This document shows, piece by piece, positions 6,885-9,457 of a DNA stretch of 9,457 nt. Source of the DNA: RGIG1934 sp964492545 (lineage in GTDB: Bacteria; Bacillota; Clostridia; Lachnospirales; Lachnospiraceae); the NCBI GenBank assembly GCA_964492545.1, contig CAZBKO010000093.1, positions 1 through 9,457 of the forward strand, in the 5' to 3' direction. Position numbers and translations under genes: made by a program. Numbering within the stretch: position 1 is the stretch's first letter; the number at the start of each line of letters is the position of its first letter. Below the pieces are notes generated by a model that ran no database searches, was not told where the DNA came from, and saw only the letters and a program-made list of their open reading frames with translations.

Positions 6885-8021
6885 ATGTATATACCATATG
6901 GAAGACAGAGCATAAATGAAGAAGATATACAGGCAGTAGTTGATACACTGAAATCGGATTTTTTGACTACCGGACCTAAAGTTCATGAATTTGAAGAAAA
7001 GGTGGCTAAGCATGTTGGAGCAAAGTACGCAGTTGCAGTATCAAATGGTACAGCAGCGCTGCACATTGCATGCATGGCAGCAGGCATTGGTCCTGGAGAT
7101 GAAGCTATAACAACACCAATTACATTTGTAGCATCATCCAACTGTGTGCTGTACTGTGGAGGAACTCCAATATTTGCAGATATAGACCCGGATACTTACA
7201 ATATAGATCCTGATGATATTGAGAGAAAGATAACTAATAGAACAAAGGCTATAGTGGCAGTACATTTTACAGGCCAGCCATGCGATATGGATAGAATTCA
7301 TGCCATAGCAAAAGAACATGGATTGTTGGTGATAGAAGATGCTGCACATGCATTGGGAGCAGATTATAAGGGAAGGAGAATAGGAAGTATTTCTGACATG
7401 ACAACCTTTAGCTTTCATCCTGTAAAGCATATAACAACTGCTGAGGGCGGTATGGTTATGACCAACAATAAAGAGCTTTATGATAAGCTGATGCTGTACA
7501 GAACCCATGGAATAACCAGAGCTGAAGAACTAATGACAAAATGTGATGGGCCATGGTATTATCAACAGATAGATTTGGGATACAATTATAGAATTACGGA
7601 TGTTCAATGTGCACTTGGAATATCGCAGATGAACAGACTTGATGAGTTTGTTGAACGAAGAAGAGAAATAGCAAAGCGATATGATGAGGCATTTGAGAAT
7701 AATTCTGATATAATCACACCTTTTCAAAAGGAGGGCTGTCATAACAGCTACCATCTATATGTGGTTCAGATTAAGAATCATAATAGACGAGAAGTGTTTG
7801 ATGCCTTGAGAGAAGCAGGAATTGGAGTGAATGTTCATTACATCCCGGTGAACACACAACCATATTATAAGGAATACTATAAGAAGCACAATATGGATAT
7901 GCCGGAATGCAAAAATGCTCTGGAATACTATGAAAGAGCCATAAGTCTTCCAATGTATCCAGAGCTTACACTTGAACAGCAGGAATATGTAATAAAGACA
8001 TTATTAAATATTCTTGCGTAG
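6885..8021 (+). CDS. pseC: UDP-4-amino-4,6-dideoxy-N-acetyl-beta-L-altrosamine transaminase PseC
   Basis: PseC is a PLP-dependent aminotransferase that uses glutamate to aminate the 4-keto sugar made by PseB. The 378-residue protein belongs to the DegT/DnrJ/EryC1/StrS family and matches the usual PseC length. The N-terminus (MYIPYGRQSINEEDIQAV) and LKSDFLTTGP (22-31) are typical of PseC. SNGTAALH (53-60) binds cofactor phosphate, EDAAHALGA (151-159) supplies the Asp that contacts the pyridine nitrogen, and FSFHPVKHIT (175-184) carries the Schiff-base lysine K181. A GTG at 6846 would add 13 residues, but GGAG at 6875 clearly sets the start at 6885. It is the last gene of the + strand run. The gene that usually precedes it, pseB, is not adjacent. 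Its stop is 6 bases from the stop of the convergent FliD-like gene, with no terminator between them. Confidence 0.94.
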   Translation: MYIPYGRQSINEEDIQAVVDTLKSDFLTTGPKVHEFEEKVAKHVGAKYAVAVSNGTAALHIACMAAGIGPGDEAITTPITFVASSNCVLYCGGTPIFADIDPDTYNIDPDDIERKITNRTKAIVAVHFTGQPCDMDRIHAIAKEHGLLVIEDAAHALGADYKGRRIGSISDMTTFSFHPVKHITTAEGGMVMTNNKELYDKLMLYRTHGITRAEELMTKCDGPWYYQQIDLGYNYRITDVQCALGISQMNRLDEFVERRREIAKRYDEAFENNSDIITPFQKEGCHNSYHLYVVQIKNHNRREVFDALREAGIGVNVHYIPVNTQPYYKEYYKKHNMDMPECKNALEYYERAISLPMYPELTLEQQEYVIKTLLNILA

Positions 8022-8027
8022 TGGATG

Positions 8028-9320
8028 CTATATATAGCTGTTAAACATCATACCTGTATAGATAGAAGTCATATATGGATTGGCATATGACTTGGTTGGG
8101 TTAGGATATGATATAAGAGTCTTGTTAACATAATTCATAGGATTAAGGGATATGCTGTCAGCTCGTGAAAGTATATCCTTTTTGAAACTTGAGAGCTTTT
8201 GATTAATTGATGCTATGCCATCCTCCTCAAAGGACTGAGTAAGTAAAGCTCTGTCTAGAGATAAGTAACCTTTGTCATCAATTGTAATTCCTGAGGATTC
8301 AAGGTCTGTTGAATGTCTCTTGGAAAGACTTCTCGTTTCACGTATAAGCTTCGAACCATCATAGGAATCATCAGCTTTTTCATTTGCCAAAGAAAGCATA
8401 TCATTGTAGCTGCTTATAAGACTATCAGCATTATCCATAAAAGTATCGATATCATGCTTGAAGCCAATGGTAACTGGTGAGTCATCTGCGTCAGTTGTAT
8501 CCTTTAAGGTGATTTCAAACTGCTTATTAATGGTAAATGTATTGGAAGCAGATGAATTGGTGTTGCTGTTAACTGTAAAAACAGCATTTTCCGGCATATT
8601 ACTTATATTATTGATTCCGAAATATTTAACAGCATTGGCTGAATTATTACTATCATTAGGTGAAATTGAAAAAGTATTACCTTCATAATTCATAACACCT
8701 GTGGCAGAAGAACGAATTTCCAATGATGTATTGCCGGACGAAGATTCATTTACACGTGCCTCCAAGCCTATACCAGACTTATTAAACAGTCTCGCAAGCT
8801 TGTTCTGGACATCACTGTTAGATTCGCCGCGGTTAATGTTGAACTGGAATTCGTAAGTATTACCGGATATCTTACAATCAAATGAATAGGCACCTTCCTT
8901 CAATGAGCAGGAGCTGTTTGTCAGATAGTCACCTGTGTTAATCTGGGGGGCGGCCAGCTTCTCAACGGTAAAGGAAATTGTATCATCTGAATTATCAGGT
9001 GCCTCAGAACCAATGTACTTAACATCAAGCACATCCTCGTTGGAAGAATAAGCTTTTTTCTTAAAAAAGCCTTCATTGTCATCAATTGAAGAATCAAAAG
9101 ATTCAGCAACATTTTTGAGACCTCTGGCGGTTTCTTTCAAATCTATAGCATACTTCTGAATGTCTTCAGTAGCATTTAATTTATAAAGAGGAGACTTTCT
9201 ACTTAATTTAACAATATTATTATATACACTTCTTAGTTCACTTTTCTTGTGAGTATCATTCTTACTAACCTGCTTATTGCCATATGTGGTTAGGTAATAG
9301 TCGTAAACACTGTTAATCAT
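8028..9320 (-). CDS. FliD-like flagellar hook-associated protein 2 homologue, divergent
   Basis: The 430-residue protein resembles FliD, the filament cap and flagellin-folding chaperone. ISFTVEKLAAPQINTG (115-130) matches the FliD N-terminal pattern of a beta strand plus the LA-xxQ segment, and SLEIRSSATG (189-198) the 'L-x-S-x-x-TG' element. TFMDNADSLISSYNDMLS (293-310), ITIDDKGYLSLD (345-356) and the GMMFNSYI end (423-430) fit the FliD C-terminal domain. The canonical start (SGLGSGLD-like, then a helix) is missing; instead residues 1-100 are a lysine-rich helical region. It has no Sec signal peptide, so export by the flagellar type III system is likely. Many Asn and Ser residues fill 185-275, as in surface-exposed domains. 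A very strong AAAGGAGGTG site precedes the ATG. The flagellar gene next to Pse genes supports flagellin as the glycosylation target. It could be a FliD paralogue rather than the main cap protein. Confidence 0.7.
   Translation of the reverse strand: MINSVYDYYLTTYGNKQVSKNDTHKKSELRSVYNNIVKLSRKSPLYKLNATEDIQKYAIDLKETARGLKNVAESFDSSIDDNEGFFKKKAYSSNEDVLDVKYIGSEAPDNSDDTISFTVEKLAAPQINTGDYLTNSSCSLKEGAYSFDCKISGNTYEFQFNINRGESNSDVQNKLARLFNKSGIGLEARVNESSSGNTSLEIRSSATGVMNYEGNTFSISPNDSNNSANAVKYFGINNISNMPENAVFTVNSNTNSSASNTFTINKQFEITLKDTTDADDSPVTIGFKHDIDTFMDNADSLISSYNDMLSLANEKADDSYDGSKLIRETRSLSKRHSTDLESSGITIDDKGYLSLDRALLTQSFEEDGIASINQKLSSFKKDILSRADSISLNPMNYVNKTLISYPNPTKSYANPYMTSIYTGMMFNSYI
8066..8093. repeat. 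9-bp inverted repeat inside the 3' end of the FliD-like gene
   Basis: AAGTCATAT (8066-8074) and ATATGACTT (8085-8093) are perfect inverted copies separated by 10 bases. The element lies 45-72 bases past the pseC stop, within FliD-like codons. Neither side has a T-run, so a terminator role is doubtful. Confidence 0.45.
9052..9070. repeat. 8-bp inverted repeat with A6/T6 arms in the FliD-like gene
   Basis: GCTTTTTT (9052-9059) and AAAAAAGC (9063-9070) are perfect inverted copies around a 3-base loop. On the coding strand they encode the FFKKK segment (residues 85-89). The homopolymer arms could be prone to slippage, but codon choice for Phe and Lys alone could also produce this. Confidence 0.4.
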
Positions 9321-9325
9321 AGAAA

Positions 9326-9333
9326 CACCTCCT
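9326..9333 (-). promoter_or_regulatory. Strong ribosome binding site of the FliD-like gene
   Basis: On the - strand this reads AGGAGGTG, nearly full complementarity to the 16S rRNA tail, 5 bases before the ATG at 9320. It is the strongest site in the window and suggests high expression. Confidence 0.85.
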
Positions 9334-9359
9334 TTGCAAAAATCTAATTATACACATAT

Positions 9360-9388
9360 ATTATAATATAGAATAAAGCCGAAAACAA
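9360..9388 (-). promoter_or_regulatory. Sigma-A-like promoter of the FliD-like gene
   Basis: On the - strand TTGTTT (9383-9388) is followed after 17 bases by a perfect TATAAT (9360-9365). Transcription would begin near 9353, leaving a leader of about 33 bases. A second TATAAT on the same strand (9347-9352) has no good -35 partner. The region is very AT-rich, so chance matches are possible. No flagellar sigma-28 site is visible. Confidence 0.55.
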
Positions 9389-9457
9389 GAAGTAATTAAG
9401 ACGAATTATTTTCGCTGTAAGTAAAATTAATGTATTTTCAAGCTGAACTGCCACAGT

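Noticed and set aside
9374..9385. Flagellar sigma-28 promoter suggested by TAAAGCCGAAAA on the + strand
   Set aside because: The TAAA and GCCG elements are directly adjacent instead of about 15 bases apart, and no correctly spaced partner exists.
9430..9457. Start of a + strand gene at ATG 9430
   Set aside because: Only nine codons are visible and no ribosome binding site precedes it.

Overview
The window is AT-rich Gram-positive DNA. Strong AGGAG-type ribosome binding sites, tight gene spacing and a flagellar gene set suggest a motile low-GC Clostridia, most likely Lachnospiraceae. That assignment is inferred from style and gene content, since no rRNA or marker gene is present. The locus reads as a flagellin-glycosylation cassette that makes and attaches pseudaminic acid (Pse), a nonulosonic acid.

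Layout. Bases 1-552 are the 3' end of a gene that enters from the left. Its unidentified protein ends in an unusual charged helix encoded by 24-bp tandem repeats, followed by a short leucine zipper. From 574 to 8021, six genes run on the + strand with gaps of at most about 48 bases: a HAD phosphatase, an SpsF-type cytidylyltransferase, pseI, pseG (overlapping the next gene by one base), a 916-residue Maf-glycosyltransferase fusion, and pseC. Six bases beyond pseC a convergent - strand gene (8028-9320) encodes a FliD-like flagellar protein with its own sigma-A-like promoter. Bases 9321-9457 hold that promoter and leader. I see no gene there that I can support, although one - strand frame stays open from the window edge and could be the tail of a neighbour.

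How the genes work together. PseC aminates the 4-keto UDP-sugar. PseG removes UDP from the diacetamido sugar. PseI condenses the free sugar with phosphoenolpyruvate to give Pse. The SpsF-like enzyme probably activates Pse as CMP-Pse. The Maf half of the fusion would transfer it to flagellin, and the fused C-terminal glycosyltransferase may add another sugar. PseB (dehydratase/epimerase) and PseH (N-acetyltransferase) are not in the window and must be encoded elsewhere or replaced.

Three starts were moved downstream on ribosome-binding-site evidence: the cytidylyltransferase to 1275, pseI to 2038 and pseC to 6885. The most unusual items are the Maf-glycosyltransferase fusion, the in-frame repeat array with a 48-bp higher-order pattern, and the FliD-like protein that lacks the usual FliD N-terminus. 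The pathway itself is known, and I found no clearly undescribed system.
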